DNA of 64,000 nt from Desulfuromonas acetoxidans DSM 684 (GTDB lineage: Bacteria > Desulfobacterota > Desulfuromonadia > Desulfuromonadales > Desulfuromonadaceae). The DNA is taken from NCBI RefSeq assembly GCF_000167355.1, contig NZ_AAEW02000016.1, forward strand, positions 39,880-103,879, given 5' to 3'. The notes under the pieces are model-generated. The model did not search any database, was not told the origin of the DNA, and saw only the letters and a list, made by a program, of their open reading frames with translations. Numbering within the stretch: position 1 is the first letter of the stretch; every line of letters starts with the position of its first letter. Shown in pieces: positions 8,330 to 19,712 of this stretch. Made by a program: the position numbers and the translations under genes.

Positions 8330-9559
8330 TTAGAAAAATTCGCCGAACCACTCCTTCATCCGGCGCATCACTTTGTCGAATACTTTTTCTTGGCCAATGG
8401 AGAAATTATTGATCTCCTGGTTTTTACTGCCGTAGATCACCAAGCCAACACCCGTAGCATAGATGGGCGAGTTGACCACATCGATCAGACCACCAATGCC
8501 CTGGGGCACCCCACGGCGGACCGGCAAATTGAAAATCTGTTCGGCCAGTTCCGGCATCCCCGGCAGAATACTGGTGCCGCCGGTAATCACGACCCCTGAA
8601 GCAATCAGGTCTTCAAACCCACTGCGCACAATCTCACGGTTGACGAGGGTGAAAATCTCCTCGACCCGCGGCTCGAGAATCTCCGCTAGAAGTTGCCGGG
8701 ATAAAATACGCGGCTCACGGCCACCCACCGACGGCACTTCAATGGTTTCATCCTTGCCAATATCGCTGGTCAGGCAGCTTCCATAGGCGTGCTTAATCCG
8801 CTCGGCTTCCGCCATGGGTGTGCGCAGCCCAACGGCAATGTCGTTGGTCAGGTGGTTACCGCCCAGCGACAGTACTGCGGTATGTTTGATCGCGCCATCA
8901 ACGAAGATCGCCAGATCCGTGGTTCCGCCGCCGATATCGACAATCGCCACACCGAGTTCCTTCTCGTCCGCCGACAACACCGCTTCGGAGGAAGCCAACG
9001 GCTCCAGAACAATATCCGCAACATTAACACTGGCCTTGTTACAGCTTTTGACAATGTTCTGAGCACTGGCCACCGCACCGGTGACAATATGTACTTTCGA
9101 CTCAAGACGCACGCCACTCATACCGAGTGGCTCCTTGATGCCGTCCTGGTCGTCGATAATAAATTCCTGCGGAATGACATGGATCACTTCACGATCCATG
9201 GGAATCGCAATCGCCTTGGCCGCATCAATGACCCGCTGGACATCTTCACTGGTCACTTCACGGTTCTTGATAGCGATGACACCCTGTGAGTTGAATCCGG
9301 TAATATGTGCACCGGCAATGCCGGCAAATACCGAATTAATTTCACAACCTGCCATCAGCTCGGCTTCCTGCAACGCTTTCTTGATTGCTTCAACCGTGCT
9401 TTCAATGTTGATGACAACACCTTTTCGCAAACCACGGGAAACGCTGGTCCCGATACCGACAATATCCAGTCCCGAATCCGTCATACTGGCGATGATGGCA
9501 CAGATTTTCGTTGTGCCGATATCCAGTCCAACAATCAGATTTTCCTTACGATTGCTCAT
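8330..9559 (-). CDS. ftsA: Cell division protein FtsA
   Basis: Actin-like ATPase that tethers FtsZ to the membrane. The 409 residues show the phosphate-1 motif LIVGLDIGTTKICAI, the 1C/SHS2 insertion (GIAGAHITGFNSQGVIAI), the phosphate-2 motif VDIGGGTTDLAIF and a C-terminal adenosine motif (VVITGGTSILPG). The tail VMRRMKEWFGEFF is the amphipathic membrane-targeting helix. ATG at 9559 is preceded by AAGGA; the extension to 9586 is not supported. It stands between ftsQ and ftsZ in the usual dcw order. Confidence 0.97.
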   Translation of the reverse strand: MSNRKENLIVGLDIGTTKICAIIASMTDSGLDIVGIGTSVSRGLRKGVVINIESTVEAIKKALQEAELMAGCEINSVFAGIAGAHITGFNSQGVIAIKNREVTSEDVQRVIDAAKAIAIPMDREVIHVIPQEFIIDDQDGIKEPLGMSGVRLESKVHIVTGAVASAQNIVKSCNKASVNVADIVLEPLASSEAVLSADEKELGVAIVDIGGGTTDLAIFVDGAIKHTAVLSLGGNHLTNDIAVGLRTPMAEAERIKHAYGSCLTSDIGKDETIEVPSVGGREPRILSRQLLAEILEPRVEEIFTLVNREIVRSGFEDLIASGVVITGGTSILPGMPELAEQIFNLPVRRGVPQGIGGLIDVVNSPIYATGVGLVIYGSKNQEINNFSIGQEKVFDKVMRRMKEWFGEFF

Positions 9560-9626
9560 TCCATCCTTCCCTGCTGCCCTGTTCACGGGCTCTCGGTTTG
9601 CATTCCATACGATTGCGGATATTTCA

Positions 9627-10457
9627 TCATAATGTTGTCTGAGTGGTCATCTTCTTGACGATGACCTTATCCGGAACATTGAGATTGATGTAACTTAACC
9701 GCGCTAGGCGGGGTTCAAGTTCCGGATAGATCTTTTCAAGCCGGTTCAGTTTACCGGCATAGTCTTTCCAGCCCATTTTAACCGGCACCCCGTACAGGCT
9801 GGTATAGAGGATCAAACCTTCATTCGTGTCGATCTTGATTTGCGACACATCCTGTAAATCAAACACCTCTCGCTGCTCTAGCTGTTCAATCAAGGCCGCC
9901 ACCTGCTGCAACTGGTCACGGCTCTTGCCCGGTTCATCGAGCAGTTGCTGGCGGTCCATTCCCGAGACCAACGGATAATTCAGTGGGTCACCGGCGCGCA
10001 GGACCTTAAAAATCTCGCCGCTGCGATCAACATAGAACAGATAGTCGAGGTTAATAATAAAAACCGTTTCACGTTCACGCAGCCGAATAACAATGCCGCG
10101 TGGCAGCTTTCGTTCAACCACCGCATCATGAATCCAGTCGTTTTCGGCCAGCTTCTGACCGATAATCTCCAGATCCAAGTCAAAAGTTCTCACGCCCTGT
10201 CGAATATCCGACAGAGCAATGACATCCTGGTCGGTCAGTTTGCGATTGCCAACCACTTCAATAGTTTCCACCCGAAAATGATCCGAATTGCTGACCAGAT
10301 TCATCAACAGGGTTGCTCCGCTGACGATCAACACCGTGCAACACAGAATCAGAATCCCGTGCAACAGGCGGGTAAACACCTTTTTCCATTCCCGCGCCGG
10401 TCGAACACGGACATTCTCTCTAGCACGCTTGCCTTTGGTCGGCTTCATATCCCGCAT
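9627..10457 (-). CDS. ftsQ: Cell division protein FtsQ
   Basis: Bitopic divisome protein linking FtsL/FtsB-type proteins to the septal synthase. The 276 residues have a basic cytoplasmic N-terminus, one membrane segment at about 33-53, a POTRA domain (HFRVETIEVVGNRKLTDQDV onward) and a beta domain. GAGGA lies nine bases before the chosen ATG; a second ATG three codons later is possible. It is 39 bp downstream of ddl. Confidence 0.93.
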   Translation of the reverse strand: MRDMKPTKGKRARENVRVRPAREWKKVFTRLLHGILILCCTVLIVSGATLLMNLVSNSDHFRVETIEVVGNRKLTDQDVIALSDIRQGVRTFDLDLEIIGQKLAENDWIHDAVVERKLPRGIVIRLRERETVFIINLDYLFYVDRSGEIFKVLRAGDPLNYPLVSGMDRQQLLDEPGKSRDQLQQVAALIEQLEQREVFDLQDVSQIKIDTNEGLILYTSLYGVPVKMGWKDYAGKLNRLEKIYPELEPRLARLSYINLNVPDKVIVKKMTTQTTL

Positions 10458-10496
10458 CAGGAAATATCCTCAATCTCTCCAACCTGCTACGGCCCG

Positions 10497-11414
10497 TTAG
10501 CGATCCAGAGACGCGTCGTCGAGAATTCCCTCTACCAGTTTTGCAAAATCCATACCGCAATCAGCTGCTGCCTTGGGTAGCAAGCTGGTTTCTGTCATTC
10601 CCGGGATGGTATTGACTTCAAGAAAGTAAAAATTGTCGTCAGTCACCATAAAATCGACTCGGGCAGCACCACGACAGCCCAAGCTGGCATAACTGGCGAC
10701 AGCGGCCTGTTGAATGGCTTTATACTGCGACTCAGGTAATGGTGCTGGCACCAGATATCGGGTCTTGCCGACGGTATATTTTGCGGTGTAATCATAAAAA
10801 CCGGATTCCGGCACTATTTCAATAATGGACAGTGCACGACCATTCATCACCGACACAGTCACTTCGCGCCCATCAATATAGTCTTCAACCAGAACCCGTC
10901 GATCATAGTCACGCGCCTGAGCAATGGCCTGTTTCAGTTCATCCGCATTGTTGGCAATGGCGATCCCGAGCGTCGAACCTTCACGCACCGGCTTGACCAC
11001 CTGCGGGAAATGCCCACACTGTGCAACAATGTCATCAACATCACTGTTCACATCCACCAGTGTCGCAGCAGGAGTGGTCACACCGTCCTGGGCAACCATC
11101 CGTTTCGTTACCGCTTTATCAATGGCTAGGGCTGATGCCAACACACCGCTGCCGGTGTAGGGGATCTGCATCAGTTCCAACATGCCTTGAATGGTGCCGT
11201 CTTCACCGAAACGACCATGAACCGCGAGAAACACCACGTCGATCTGTTTTTCAATCAACTGAGCCGGCAAGGTCTTGTCGGCATCAATCGCCACCACGGT
11301 GTAACCGCACTCTTCCAGTGCCTTGACAATGGCCGCTCCTGTTCGCAACGACACCTCGCGCTCCGCTGACGTGCCGCCCATGATCACACCGATCCGTTGT
11401 TGCTTATTCTTCAT
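10497..11414 (-). CDS. ddl: D-alanine--D-alanine ligase
   Basis: Joins two D-alanines for the peptidoglycan stem peptide using ATP. The 305 residues show the ATP-grasp fold: GGTSAEREVSLRTG near the start, EVSLRTG serine loop, VLVEDYIDGREVTVSV and the metal-binding FLEVNTIPGMTETSLLPKA. ATG at 11414 with GGAG upstream overlaps the end of murB by 11 bases; the frame reaching 11468 is inside murB. The product feeds MurF in the same cluster and receives D-alanine from Alr (47152-48267). Confidence 0.96.
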   Translation of the reverse strand: MKNKQQRIGVIMGGTSAEREVSLRTGAAIVKALEECGYTVVAIDADKTLPAQLIEKQIDVVFLAVHGRFGEDGTIQGMLELMQIPYTGSGVLASALAIDKAVTKRMVAQDGVTTPAATLVDVNSDVDDIVAQCGHFPQVVKPVREGSTLGIAIANNADELKQAIAQARDYDRRVLVEDYIDGREVTVSVMNGRALSIIEIVPESGFYDYTAKYTVGKTRYLVPAPLPESQYKAIQQAAVASYASLGCRGAARVDFMVTDDNFYFLEVNTIPGMTETSLLPKAAADCGMDFAKLVEGILDDASLDR

Positions 11415-12333
11415 CCACTTCTCCAAACGACCCCAGCAGGCGTACTTCCGGTTGCAGTGACACACCATGGTGTCGCGCTACAGCGTGCTGCACCTTATGG
11501 ATCAATTGATAGATCTCTTCGGCTGTTGCACCGCCAGTATTTACAATAAAATTGGCATGTTGCGATGAAACCTGTGCTTTTCCAACCTGAACACCGCGCA
11601 TACCGCAATCACCGATCAAACGCCAAGCCTGTTGCCCCGGTGGATTACGAAACACGGACCCGGCATTAGGACCGCCAACATTGTGCGCCTGACGACGGTG
11701 CGCCAGCACCTCGCTGCTTCGGGCACGTAATGCTTCGACAGAGCAATGGTCAAGCTGTAATGTCACGTTGATCACAACATGGTCTGGAATCAACGCACTG
11801 TGGCGGTAGCCAAAGTCACACTGCTCTGCCGACCAGGTTGTGACATCGTGATGCTCCAGCGGAGTCCACACCCGGGCATCGACAACACGCTGGCCAATCT
11901 GCTGGCCTGCGGCACCGGCATTGCCGGACACGGCACCACCGACACTACCGGGAATACCAGCCAGAGCTTCAATACCGCCGAGCCCCTGCTCAACGGTGGT
12001 ACGCACCAGTTCTGCCAAAGAACAACCGCCTCCAACGCTGAGTCGTTGCTCTGGCTGCGTTTCGATCTGAGACAAATGGCTAAGTTGAACCACCACTCCA
12101 GGCAGACCCTGATCCGAGATCAACACATTACTGCCACCACCAAGCACCCACCAGGGCACACCCGCGTCTTGAATCACTGCAGAAAGGACCTTCAGGTCCT
12201 CCTCATGCCGTGGACGAACCAAACACTGGGTCGCACCACCCACTTTCCATGTGGTCAGCGGCGCCAGGGGTTCATCAAACAGGCAGTCGCCGCAAATGCG
12301 CTGTCGTAACACTGTGCGCCAGTCGTTACTCAT
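11404..12333 (-). CDS. murB: UDP-N-acetylenolpyruvoylglucosamine reductase
   Basis: FAD enzyme that reduces the enolpyruvyl group with NADPH to give UDP-MurNAc. The 309 residues include the FAD-binding [34 protein letters not shown] and the catalytic serine segment [10 protein letters not shown], with the C-terminal [14 protein letters not shown]. The ATG at 12333 overlaps the murC stop as ATGA; the 14-codon upstream extension is therefore discounted. Placed between murC and ddl as in many dcw clusters. Confidence 0.96.
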   Translation of the reverse strand: MSNDWRTVLRQRICGDCLFDEPLAPLTTWKVGGATQCLVRPRHEEDLKVLSAVIQDAGVPWWVLGGGSNVLISDQGLPGVVVQLSHLSQIETQPEQRLSVGGGCSLAELVRTTVEQGLGGIEALAGIPGSVGGAVSGNAGAAGQQIGQRVVDARVWTPLEHHDVTTWSAEQCDFGYRHSALIPDHVVINVTLQLDHCSVEALRARSSEVLAHRRQAHNVGGPNAGSVFRNPPGQQAWRLIGDCGMRGVQVGKAQVSSQHANFIVNTGGATAEEIYQLIHKVQHAVARHHGVSLQPEVRLLGSFGEVDEE

Positions 12334-13700
12334 ACACGAGTCAGATGCTCGATCAGGGTTTCGCCCACCTTCCATACGGAACCGGCCCCAAGCGTTATGA
12401 CGATATCGTCCGGTTTGAGTACATCAAGCACCTGTTTAACAACAGCTTCTTCACTGTTGCAATAGGTGACCTGACGGTGACCATGACCGGCAATCGCCTT
12501 GGCCAGATCCTCACCGCACACCCCTTCGATCGGCGCTTCACTTGCAGCATACACATCCATCACCAGCAGCACATCAGCCTGATAAAAGGCCGTGACAAAG
12601 TCATCAAACAGAGCCTGGGTGCGACTGTAACGATGCGGCTGAAAAATCACCACCACACGCCGATCCCAGCCATTGCGGGCGGCGGAGAGTGTTGCCTTGA
12701 TTTCAGCCGGATGATGACCGTAATCATCCACCACCATCACTTCGTCATCAAGCTTGATCTGGAAACGTCGCTGCACCCCGGCAAACGACTCGAAGCCTTC
12801 ACAGATGGTTTTCATCGGCACATCCAGCTCACGCGCAACCGCCAGGGACGCCAGTGCATTAAGCACATTGTGACGACCGGGCATCTCCAGGCGGATGCGC
12901 CCCAGTTTTTCCTGGCGGAAATGGACGGTAAATTCGGTGCCACCGGCACGGTGTTCAATCTCCGTGGCACTGAAATCGGCCTGCGGTGTCAATCCGTAGG
13001 TGACATAACGCTTCTGAACCTGAGGCAACAGCGTCTGAATATTGGCATCATCGAGGCACAATACTGCCAGCCCGTAAAACGGGATTTTGTTGATAAAGTC
13101 GAGAAACACACCGCGGATCTCATCCATGCCGGAATAGTAGTCGAGGTGATCTTCATCAATATTGGTCACCACGGCAATGGTCGGTGTCAGTTTAAGAAAT
13201 GAGCCGTCGGACTCATCGGCCTCGACCACCATGAACTCTCCCTGGCCAAGCTTGGCATTGGAGCCCAGAGCGTTAAGACGGCCACCAACGACGGCAGTTG
13301 GGTCAATGCCGCCATGAGACAACAGGGTTGCCACCATGCTGGTTGTGGTGGTTTTGCCATGAGTGCCTGCAACGGCAATGCCGTATTTGAGGCGCATCAG
13401 TTCGGCCAGCATCTCGGCGCGCGGAATCACCGGCACCAGCAGACGATGGGCTTCCACCACTTCCGGATTATCCGAGGACACGGCGGTACTGGTGACCACC
13501 ACTTGGGCTTCCTGAACATTTTCAGCCGCATGGCCGTAATTCACCCGACCACCGAGAGATTCCAAGCGTCGGGTCAGCTCGCTGGCGCGCAGATCCGAGC
13601 CAGAGACCTCATAGCCCAGGTTAAGCAATACCTCGGCAATCCCGCTCATGCCGATACCGCCGATACCGACAAAATGAATTCGTTTAATTTTTCCGTACAT
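12330..13700 (-). CDS. murC: UDP-N-acetylmuramate--L-alanine ligase
   Basis: Adds L-alanine to UDP-MurNAc. The 456 residues start [17 protein letters not shown] (nucleotide-sugar domain), with the ATP P-loop [11 protein letters not shown] and the C-terminal ligase domain containing [10 protein letters not shown]. The ATG at 13700 shares its A with the murG TAA (TAATG), supporting this start over the frame that reaches 13733. Confidence 0.97.
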   Translation of the reverse strand: MYGKIKRIHFVGIGGIGMSGIAEVLLNLGYEVSGSDLRASELTRRLESLGGRVNYGHAAENVQEAQVVVTSTAVSSDNPEVVEAHRLLVPVIPRAEMLAELMRLKYGIAVAGTHGKTTTTSMVATLLSHGGIDPTAVVGGRLNALGSNAKLGQGEFMVVEADESDGSFLKLTPTIAVVTNIDEDHLDYYSGMDEIRGVFLDFINKIPFYGLAVLCLDDANIQTLLPQVQKRYVTYGLTPQADFSATEIEHRAGGTEFTVHFRQEKLGRIRLEMPGRHNVLNALASLAVARELDVPMKTICEGFESFAGVQRRFQIKLDDEVMVVDDYGHHPAEIKATLSAARNGWDRRVVVIFQPHRYSRTQALFDDFVTAFYQADVLLVMDVYAASEAPIEGVCGEDLAKAIAGHGHRQVTYCNSEEAVVKQVLDVLKPDDIVITLGAGSVWKVGETLIEHLTRV

Positions 13701-14782
13701 TATTTCGTCCGTTTCCGTGCCACGTGACGACACTCGTTAAGGATCAGATCGGCAGCACCTTTGGCAGCAAGCATTTTCGCCTGACGGCCCATGTCGGCCA
13801 GACGCTGCGGGTCTTGAAACAGGCTAATCAATTCATCCGCCAAACGCTGTGGCGTCAATTGGTCTTGGGGGAGTAAAACCGCCGCATCATGTTTAGCAAG
13901 CACCCGGGCATTGCACGTCTGATGGTCCGCTGCCGCTTGAGGGAAAGGCACCAGCACCGCCGGGCGCCCGCAGGCCGCCAATTCCGCCACAGTGGTAGCC
14001 CCAGAACGACACAGTACCAGTTGATTGTCGCGATACGCTGCAGCCATATCATCGATAAACGGCAGCAAGGTCACCCGGTCGAAATTGCGGTCATTATACG
14101 CGGCGACCATATCGGCCAGAGCCGCTTCGCCGGTCTGATGTACAATGGTCAGCTCGGGCAGCGCCCGCTTAAGCAGCGGCAGGGCCTCCACTATCGCCTG
14201 ATTAATCGCCCGAGCGCCTTGGCTGCCGCCAAAGATCAACAGGCTGGGATGGTCGCCACGCCAGGCGCGACAACTGAATAACTCCTGACGCACCGGATTA
14301 CCGGTCAAGACCACCGGACGACCGTGGAAGTGCTGGGCCACATCGGCCATCGATATGCACACGCGTTTGGCCCAGCGTGCGGCCAGCCGATTGGCCAGTC
14401 CCGGCCAGGCGTTCTGCTCATGCAATACCACCGGAATCCGTTTCAGCCCGGCAGCCACCAGCATCGGCAACGAGGCATAGCCGCCAACACCGATCACCAC
14501 ATCGGCATTGAAGTCGCCTAAAATCTCCAAGGCTTCCCGGGTACTCGACACCAGCTTGGCCATGACGCAGGCTTTCTGCCAAACGCTTTTACCGGCAAAG
14601 CCACTAAAATCAACATAGTCGATGTCAAACCCCGCCGGCTCCACCACCCGGGCTTCAATCCCCTGCCGGGTGCCGACAAACAGAATTTCGTTGGCCGTAT
14701 CCAGCTCCATGGCCCGCCGGGCAATAGCCAGAGCCGGAAACACATGCCCTCCGGTCCCCCCCCCGGCAATCAGAATATTCAT
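13700..14782 (-). CDS. murG: Lipid II synthase MurG (UDP-GlcNAc transferase)
   Basis: Peripheral membrane GT-B glycosyltransferase that converts lipid I to lipid II. The 360 residues carry the family signatures [17 protein letters not shown] near the N-terminus, [19 protein letters not shown], and [11 protein letters not shown] in the donor domain with [23 protein letters not shown] at 14782 overlaps the ftsW TGA as ATGA. Confidence 0.97.
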   Translation of the reverse strand: MNILIAGGGTGGHVFPALAIARRAMELDTANEILFVGTRQGIEARVVEPAGFDIDYVDFSGFAGKSVWQKACVMAKLVSSTREALEILGDFNADVVIGVGGYASLPMLVAAGLKRIPVVLHEQNAWPGLANRLAARWAKRVCISMADVAQHFHGRPVVLTGNPVRQELFSCRAWRGDHPSLLIFGGSQGARAINQAIVEALPLLKRALPELTIVHQTGEAALADMVAAYNDRNFDRVTLLPFIDDMAAAYRDNQLVLCRSGATTVAELAACGRPAVLVPFPQAAADHQTCNARVLAKHDAAVLLPQDQLTPQRLADELISLFQDPQRLADMGRQAKMLAAKGAADLILNECRHVARKRTK

Positions 14783-15882
14783 GATGGGCTCCTTACCGTT
14801 TGGCTGGAAATATTCAACAGCACCCCAATCGAAAACAGCGTGCACAACAGACTGGTGCCGCCATAAGAGATCAGCGGCAAGGCCAACCCTTTATTGGGCA
14901 GCATAGACATGGCCACTCCCATATTGGCAAACGCCTGCAACCCAAACAAAATACTGATGCCGAACGCCGTCAGTCGTCCGAATCCATCTGGTGCCTGATA
15001 CGCCACCCGCAAACCAAGCAAAACCACAACCAAGTACATGGTAATGATCAGTGCCACGGTGACATAGCCCATCTCCTCACCAATGATGGAGAAGATAAAA
15101 TCGGTGTGCGCTTCGGGCAGGTAAAACAGCTTCTGCTTGCCCTCGCCGAGGCCCTGGCCCATCAAACCGCCCAGACCAAACCCCATCTGGCTCTGAATCA
15201 CTTGAAACCCCGTGTCAAATGGGTCCTGCCAGGGATCCCAGAACGCCATGATCCGTTTGCGCCGATACTCCTCCTGCATGATGAAATACACCAGGGTCGG
15301 CATGGCGACGATCACGCTGGAGACCAGATAGCGCCAGCGTGTTCCCGCGACCAGCAGCATACTGCCGGTCACCGCCGCCATCGTGGCTGAGCCGCCCAGA
15401 TCTCGCTGGGCCAGCATCAGGCCGATCAACATCAACAGCACCACCATGTAGGGCACAAAGCCGTAACGAAAATCCTTGAGCCGGTCTTCCTTTTTAGTCG
15501 CCGAGTGGGCCAGGTAAAAAATCAGCGCCAGTTTGGCCGCTTCAGACGGCTGAAACGTGAACCCTGGCATGCGAATCCAGCGGTAAGCACCGCCGGCTTT
15601 CGCGCCGACACCGGGAATAAACACCGCCGCCAGCAGCAGCGTGCACAGCAACAACAACGGCACGGCCAGCTTGCGCCACCAGTGATAATCAATGCGCATG
15701 GTGATGGCCAGGGCGGCAAAGCCCAACAGGGCAAACACGCCCTGTCGTTTCAAAAAATAGAACCCGTCACCGTGGACCTTGAGCGCCATCATCGACGAGG
15801 CGGAATAGACCATCATCACTCCGAAGCAGGCCAGAGCCACAGTGAGAATCAGAATCGTGTTGTCATACTCGCGTTTGACCAT
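14779..15882 (-). CDS. ftsW: Septal peptidoglycan glycosyltransferase FtsW (SEDS)
   Basis: Multi-pass SEDS protein that polymerises lipid II at the septum with FtsI. The 367 residues have about ten hydrophobic segments. Conserved motifs include FQPSEAAKLALIFYLA, QRDLGGSATM, the large loop with LPEAHTDFIFSIIGEEMGY containing the catalytic aspartate, and the late LPLISYGGTSLL. The ATG at 15882 lies two bases after the murD stop. Confidence 0.96.
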   Translation of the reverse strand: MVKREYDNTILILTVALACFGVMMVYSASSMMALKVHGDGFYFLKRQGVFALLGFAALAITMRIDYHWWRKLAVPLLLLCTLLLAAVFIPGVGAKAGGAYRWIRMPGFTFQPSEAAKLALIFYLAHSATKKEDRLKDFRYGFVPYMVVLLMLIGLMLAQRDLGGSATMAAVTGSMLLVAGTRWRYLVSSVIVAMPTLVYFIMQEEYRRKRIMAFWDPWQDPFDTGFQVIQSQMGFGLGGLMGQGLGEGKQKLFYLPEAHTDFIFSIIGEEMGYVTVALIITMYLVVVLLGLRVAYQAPDGFGRLTAFGISILFGLQAFANMGVAMSMLPNKGLALPLISYGGTSLLCTLFSIGVLLNISSQTVRSPS

Positions 15883-15884
15883 GG

Positions 15885-17231
15885 TTACTCTTTCCCATGC
15901 AGGGCCCGAACCGCCTCACTGAATCGCTCACCACGTTCTTCGAAACTTTTGAACATGTCAAAACTTGAGCAGCCGGGCGACAACACTACCTGGCCCGGCG
16001 ACGGCGTCACCTTATGCGCCACGTCAACGGCCTGCTCCATGGACTCCGCCCGATAAATCGGGCAAAGATCGCCCCACGCCTGTTCCATCAAGTCTGCAGC
16101 CTGTCCGATCAACACCAACGCTGTCACCCGCCCCTGTAACGCCGAGCGAATGTCCCGGTAATCACCACCCTTATCTTTGCCACCGGCAATCAGGGTCACT
16201 GGAGCGGAAAGTCCGCCGACACTCTTCTCAACACTGCCGAGGTTGGTCCCTTTGGAATCGTTGTACCAGCGCACACCATTAAGAGTACGCACCAGCACCA
16301 TACGATGGGGCAGGCCGGTAAAGCGACAAGCCGCCTGCCAGGCCTGCTCAGGATCACAACCTTCCAACAATACCGGCACCAGCGCGGCCATGACATTTTC
16401 AATATTGTGCAATCCGGACAACATGAGTTCGTCGGTATTGAAACAGCACTGTTCGCCCTTGTTGCACCAATGGATCGTTCCCTGAGTAAAGCTGATCCCC
16501 TGCTCCAACAACCGTTGGGAGGAAAATCTCACCGGACGACTGTCGATGCCCGGTACCATAGCCATAACCAGTTCATCTTCGCCATTGAGCACCGCGATAT
16601 CATCAGCGGTCTGGTTGGCAAAGATCGCCTTTTTGGCCGCCACATAGGCCGCCATATCCGGATAGCGGTCGAGGTGATCTACCGACACATTGAGCATCAG
16701 CGCATAGCGTGGATGAAGCTGGTCGATGGTTTCCAACTGAAACGATGACAGTTCCACGACCACGTAATCGACATCCTGCCCTGCCGCCTCAATCAGCGGC
16801 ACACCAATGTTGCCACCGACAAACACCCGTTTTCCGCAGCCACGCAGCATCTGACCCACCAGCTCGGTGGTGGTCGACTTGCCGTTGGTTCCGGTAATCG
16901 CAATCACCGGCGCCGTCAGGTGGCGAGAGGCGTATTCCACTTCCCCCCACACCGGTATTCCGCGATCAATGGCTTTGGCCAGCACCGGCACCGTCAACGG
17001 CACACCGGGGCTGACAACGATCAGATCCGCCTGCTGAAACACAGCGTCATCGTGGCCACCGAGATCGCGCTGCACCCGGCTATCCAGAATCTCAAGACCT
17101 GGAATCTGCTCCGCACTGCGCCGGTCACTCAGTGTCACGTCGGCACCGGCAGAGATCGCATGGCGACATACCGCCAGTCCACTGAGACCGGCCCCCACTA
17201 CAACAATTCGTTTCCCGGCAATGTTCGTCAT
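15885..17231 (-). CDS. murD: UDP-N-acetylmuramoyl-L-alanine--D-glutamate ligase
   Basis: Adds D-glutamate to UDP-MurNAc-L-Ala. The 448 residues have the N-terminal Rossmann motif VVVGAGLSGLAVCRHA, the P-loop TGTNGKSTTTELVGQML, the LNVSVDHLDRYPDM segment, NDSKGTNLGSVEKSV, and a C-terminal domain ending in SPGCSSFDMFKSFEERGE. It starts one base after the mraY stop. Confidence 0.97.
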   Translation of the reverse strand: MTNIAGKRIVVVGAGLSGLAVCRHAISAGADVTLSDRRSAEQIPGLEILDSRVQRDLGGHDDAVFQQADLIVVSPGVPLTVPVLAKAIDRGIPVWGEVEYASRHLTAPVIAITGTNGKSTTTELVGQMLRGCGKRVFVGGNIGVPLIEAAGQDVDYVVVELSSFQLETIDQLHPRYALMLNVSVDHLDRYPDMAAYVAAKKAIFANQTADDIAVLNGEDELVMAMVPGIDSRPVRFSSQRLLEQGISFTQGTIHWCNKGEQCCFNTDELMLSGLHNIENVMAALVPVLLEGCDPEQAWQAACRFTGLPHRMVLVRTLNGVRWYNDSKGTNLGSVEKSVGGLSAPVTLIAGGKDKGGDYRDIRSALQGRVTALVLIGQAADLMEQAWGDLCPIYRAESMEQAVDVAHKVTPSPGQVVLSPGCSSFDMFKSFEERGERFSEAVRALHGKE

Positions 17232-17232
17232 G

Positions 17233-18309
17233 CTATCTCAGTTTCAAAGTCGACAGGGCCACCAGAGCCAGTACGATACTGATAATCCAGAATCGGACGA
17301 TAATCTTCGGTTCCGGCCAACCTTTAAGTTCGAAATGGTGATGGATCGGCGCCATACGAAACACCCGTCGGCCCAGAAAACGAAACGACATCACTTGAAC
17401 AATCACCGACAACGCTTCCACAACAAAGATGCCGCCGACAATCACCAGCACCAGCTCCTGCTTAACAATGATGGCAATAATGCCCAGCGCTCCGCCGAGT
17501 GACAAACTGCCGACATCGCCCATAAACACTTGAGCCGGATAGGTGTTAAACCACAGAAAACCCAACCCGGCGCCCACCATAGCTCCGCACATGATGGACA
17601 ATTCCCCGGCTCCGGGAACACCACCGATCTGCAGATAGGAGGACAACTTGGCATTACCAGCCAGATAGGCAAACAGCAGATACGCACTCGACGCGCTGAT
17701 CATCGGCCCGATAGCCAGACCGTCAAGACCATCGGTCAGGTTGACGGCATTACCGCTACCCACCACCACCAGCAGAATCAACGGAATATAAAACAAACCG
17801 ATATTTGGCTGAAATCCTTTGAAAAACGGGACCGTTAACACCGGTTCAAACGGTGTCACCGTAAACAGCAGATACCCGGCTATCCCGGCAATCAGCAACT
17901 GGCCGAGCATCTTGTGGCGCGCGGAGAGACCGTCACTGCTCTTCAATTTGACCTTTTTATAATCGTCGACAAAACCGATGGCTCCATAGCCCACCGTCAC
18001 CAGCAGCGCCACCCACACATAGCCGTTGCGCAGATCCGCCCATAGCAGCGTCGGCAACACAATGGCAATAAGGATCAACGTGCCGCCCATGGTGGGCGTG
18101 CCCTCTTTTTTAAAGTGGGATTCAGGACCAACTTTGCGAATGGTCTGACCAATCTGCAACGAGCTCAACCGTTCAATGACCCACGGACCAAGCAGAAACG
18201 ACAATACCAGGGCGGTAATGGTCGCATAGATGGTGCGAAAGGTGATAAAGCGAAACACATAGAGCGCGGAAAACTCAGTATGTAACGGATAAAGCAGATG
18301 GTACAGCAT
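17233..18309 (-). CDS. mraY: Phospho-N-acetylmuramoyl-pentapeptide transferase
   Basis: Integral membrane enzyme that transfers phospho-MurNAc-pentapeptide to undecaprenyl phosphate, giving lipid I. The 358 residues have about ten membrane segments, the [11 protein letters not shown] motif, FVDDYKKVK with the paired aspartates, [12 protein letters not shown], and the late [13 protein letters not shown] loop. ATG at 18309 has GGGAGG upstream; the 39-codon extension to 18426 runs into murF and is rejected. Confidence 0.97.
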   Translation of the reverse strand: MLYHLLYPLHTEFSALYVFRFITFRTIYATITALVLSFLLGPWVIERLSSLQIGQTIRKVGPESHFKKEGTPTMGGTLILIAIVLPTLLWADLRNGYVWVALLVTVGYGAIGFVDDYKKVKLKSSDGLSARHKMLGQLLIAGIAGYLLFTVTPFEPVLTVPFFKGFQPNIGLFYIPLILLVVVGSGNAVNLTDGLDGLAIGPMISASSAYLLFAYLAGNAKLSSYLQIGGVPGAGELSIMCGAMVGAGLGFLWFNTYPAQVFMGDVGSLSLGGALGIIAIIVKQELVLVIVGGIFVVEALSVIVQVMSFRFLGRRVFRMAPIHHHFELKGWPEPKIIVRFWIISIVLALVALSTLKLR

Positions 18310-18341
18310 GATTCCTCCCGACAGGCTCCCGCCCGACAGTC

Positions 18342-19712
18342 TTATTGGTTCAAGTCGTCCTGAGCCAGCAGCGCATGAACAACTTTTTCCATGCGCATTC
18401 CCCGCGATCCCTTCACTAAAATACAATCGTCTTCACGAACCTGCCGCTCCAGCCAGTCGAGAATTTCATCATGGCTGGTGCAAATAGCACCCTGGCCACC
18501 CTGCTCAACCACCCCTTTAAGTACAGCGGCCGCCCAATCGCCATAACACAAGACTTGCTCGGCACGCTGAGCCGCCAAACGGCCGAGTTCTTCGTGACAG
18601 GCCTGCGAGACGTCGCCCAATTCGAGCATATCGCCAAGCACAGCGATCTTCGTCCCCTGACACGGCCAATCGCTCAACACGCTCAGTGCAGCCTGCATGG
18701 ACTGCGGGTTGGCATTGTAGCTATCATCTAACACCGTTGCGCCATGAGGTAAGGTGCGCACTTCGAGTCGCCCGGCAGCCATTTTGACACAGCCCAGTCC
18801 GGTGGCAATCTGCTCCAGCGAACAACCCACAGCATGAGCTGCCGCCGCTGCGGCCAGTGCATTATAGACTTGATGACGGCCGGGTAAAGGTAATTCCACC
18901 CGCACCTGACTTTCTCCGACATGCAGGGTAAAACTGGCCTGCTGGCCGCTGTCAATTGAGGTTGCCCGTACCTGAGTCTGGTATGTAAGAGAGAAATCGA
19001 TCACCCGGACACCATCCGGAATCGGCAACGCGGCAATCAAAGCATCATCACGATTGACGACGGCAGTTGCTCCGGCTTTCAAACCGGAAAACAGCTCCCC
19101 TTTGGCGCGCGCAACGCCCTCGATATTACCAACTCCGGCGAGATGTCCGGCACCGACATTGGTAATCAAAGCCACATCCGGCTGGGCAATTTCCGTCAAC
19201 CGTTCAATCTCGCCATGTTGACTCATGCCCAACTCCAGCACCATCCAACGATGTTCATCACTGAGGCGGGCCAGAGTCAGCGGCAGACCGATAAGGTTAT
19301 TGAAATTCCCCTCGGTCTTTAACCCGTCGCTGCCCTGAGCCAGAATCGATGCGAGCATCTCCTTAGTTGAGGTTTTCCCGGTTGTCCCGGTGACCGCCAA
19401 CACCGGCCCATCAAACCCGCTGCGGATGGTGCGGGCCAGTTCGCCGAGCGCCTGCAGGGTATCCTCCACCTGAATCACCGGGACCGGAAGACCGCCAACC
19501 ACTTCTTCACTCAGACAGGCAGCAGCACCGTGTTCGACCGCTTGACGCAGATAATCGTGACCGTCGTAATTGGGGCCCTTGAGAGGCACAAACAGATCGC
19601 CGGACTGCAGGGTGCGGCTATCGGTGGACAGACCGTTGATTTCAGGATCCGTAGCCGCGGCAAGACGGCGGCCACCGACAATGGTTGCCACCTGATCACT
19701 GGTCAGATTCAT
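18342..19712 (-). CDS. murF: UDP-MurNAc-tripeptide--D-Ala-D-Ala ligase
   Basis: Attaches D-Ala-D-Ala to the UDP-MurNAc-tripeptide. The 456 residues include [18 protein letters not shown] at the N-terminus, P-loop [25 protein letters not shown] and [15 protein letters not shown]. The ATG at 19712 is spaced six bases from GGGAGG; a second ATG two codons upstream directly abuts the ribosome-binding site and is less likely. The start overlaps the murE end by 17 bases. Confidence 0.96.
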   Translation of the reverse strand: MNLTSDQVATIVGGRRLAAATDPEINGLSTDSRTLQSGDLFVPLKGPNYDGHDYLRQAVEHGAAACLSEEVVGGLPVPVIQVEDTLQALGELARTIRSGFDGPVLAVTGTTGKTSTKEMLASILAQGSDGLKTEGNFNNLIGLPLTLARLSDEHRWMVLELGMSQHGEIERLTEIAQPDVALITNVGAGHLAGVGNIEGVARAKGELFSGLKAGATAVVNRDDALIAALPIPDGVRVIDFSLTYQTQVRATSIDSGQQASFTLHVGESQVRVELPLPGRHQVYNALAAAAAAHAVGCSLEQIATGLGCVKMAAGRLEVRTLPHGATVLDDSYNANPQSMQAALSVLSDWPCQGTKIAVLGDMLELGDVSQACHEELGRLAAQRAEQVLCYGDWAAAVLKGVVEQGGQGAICTSHDEILDWLERQVREDDCILVKGSRGMRMEKVVHALLAQDDLNQ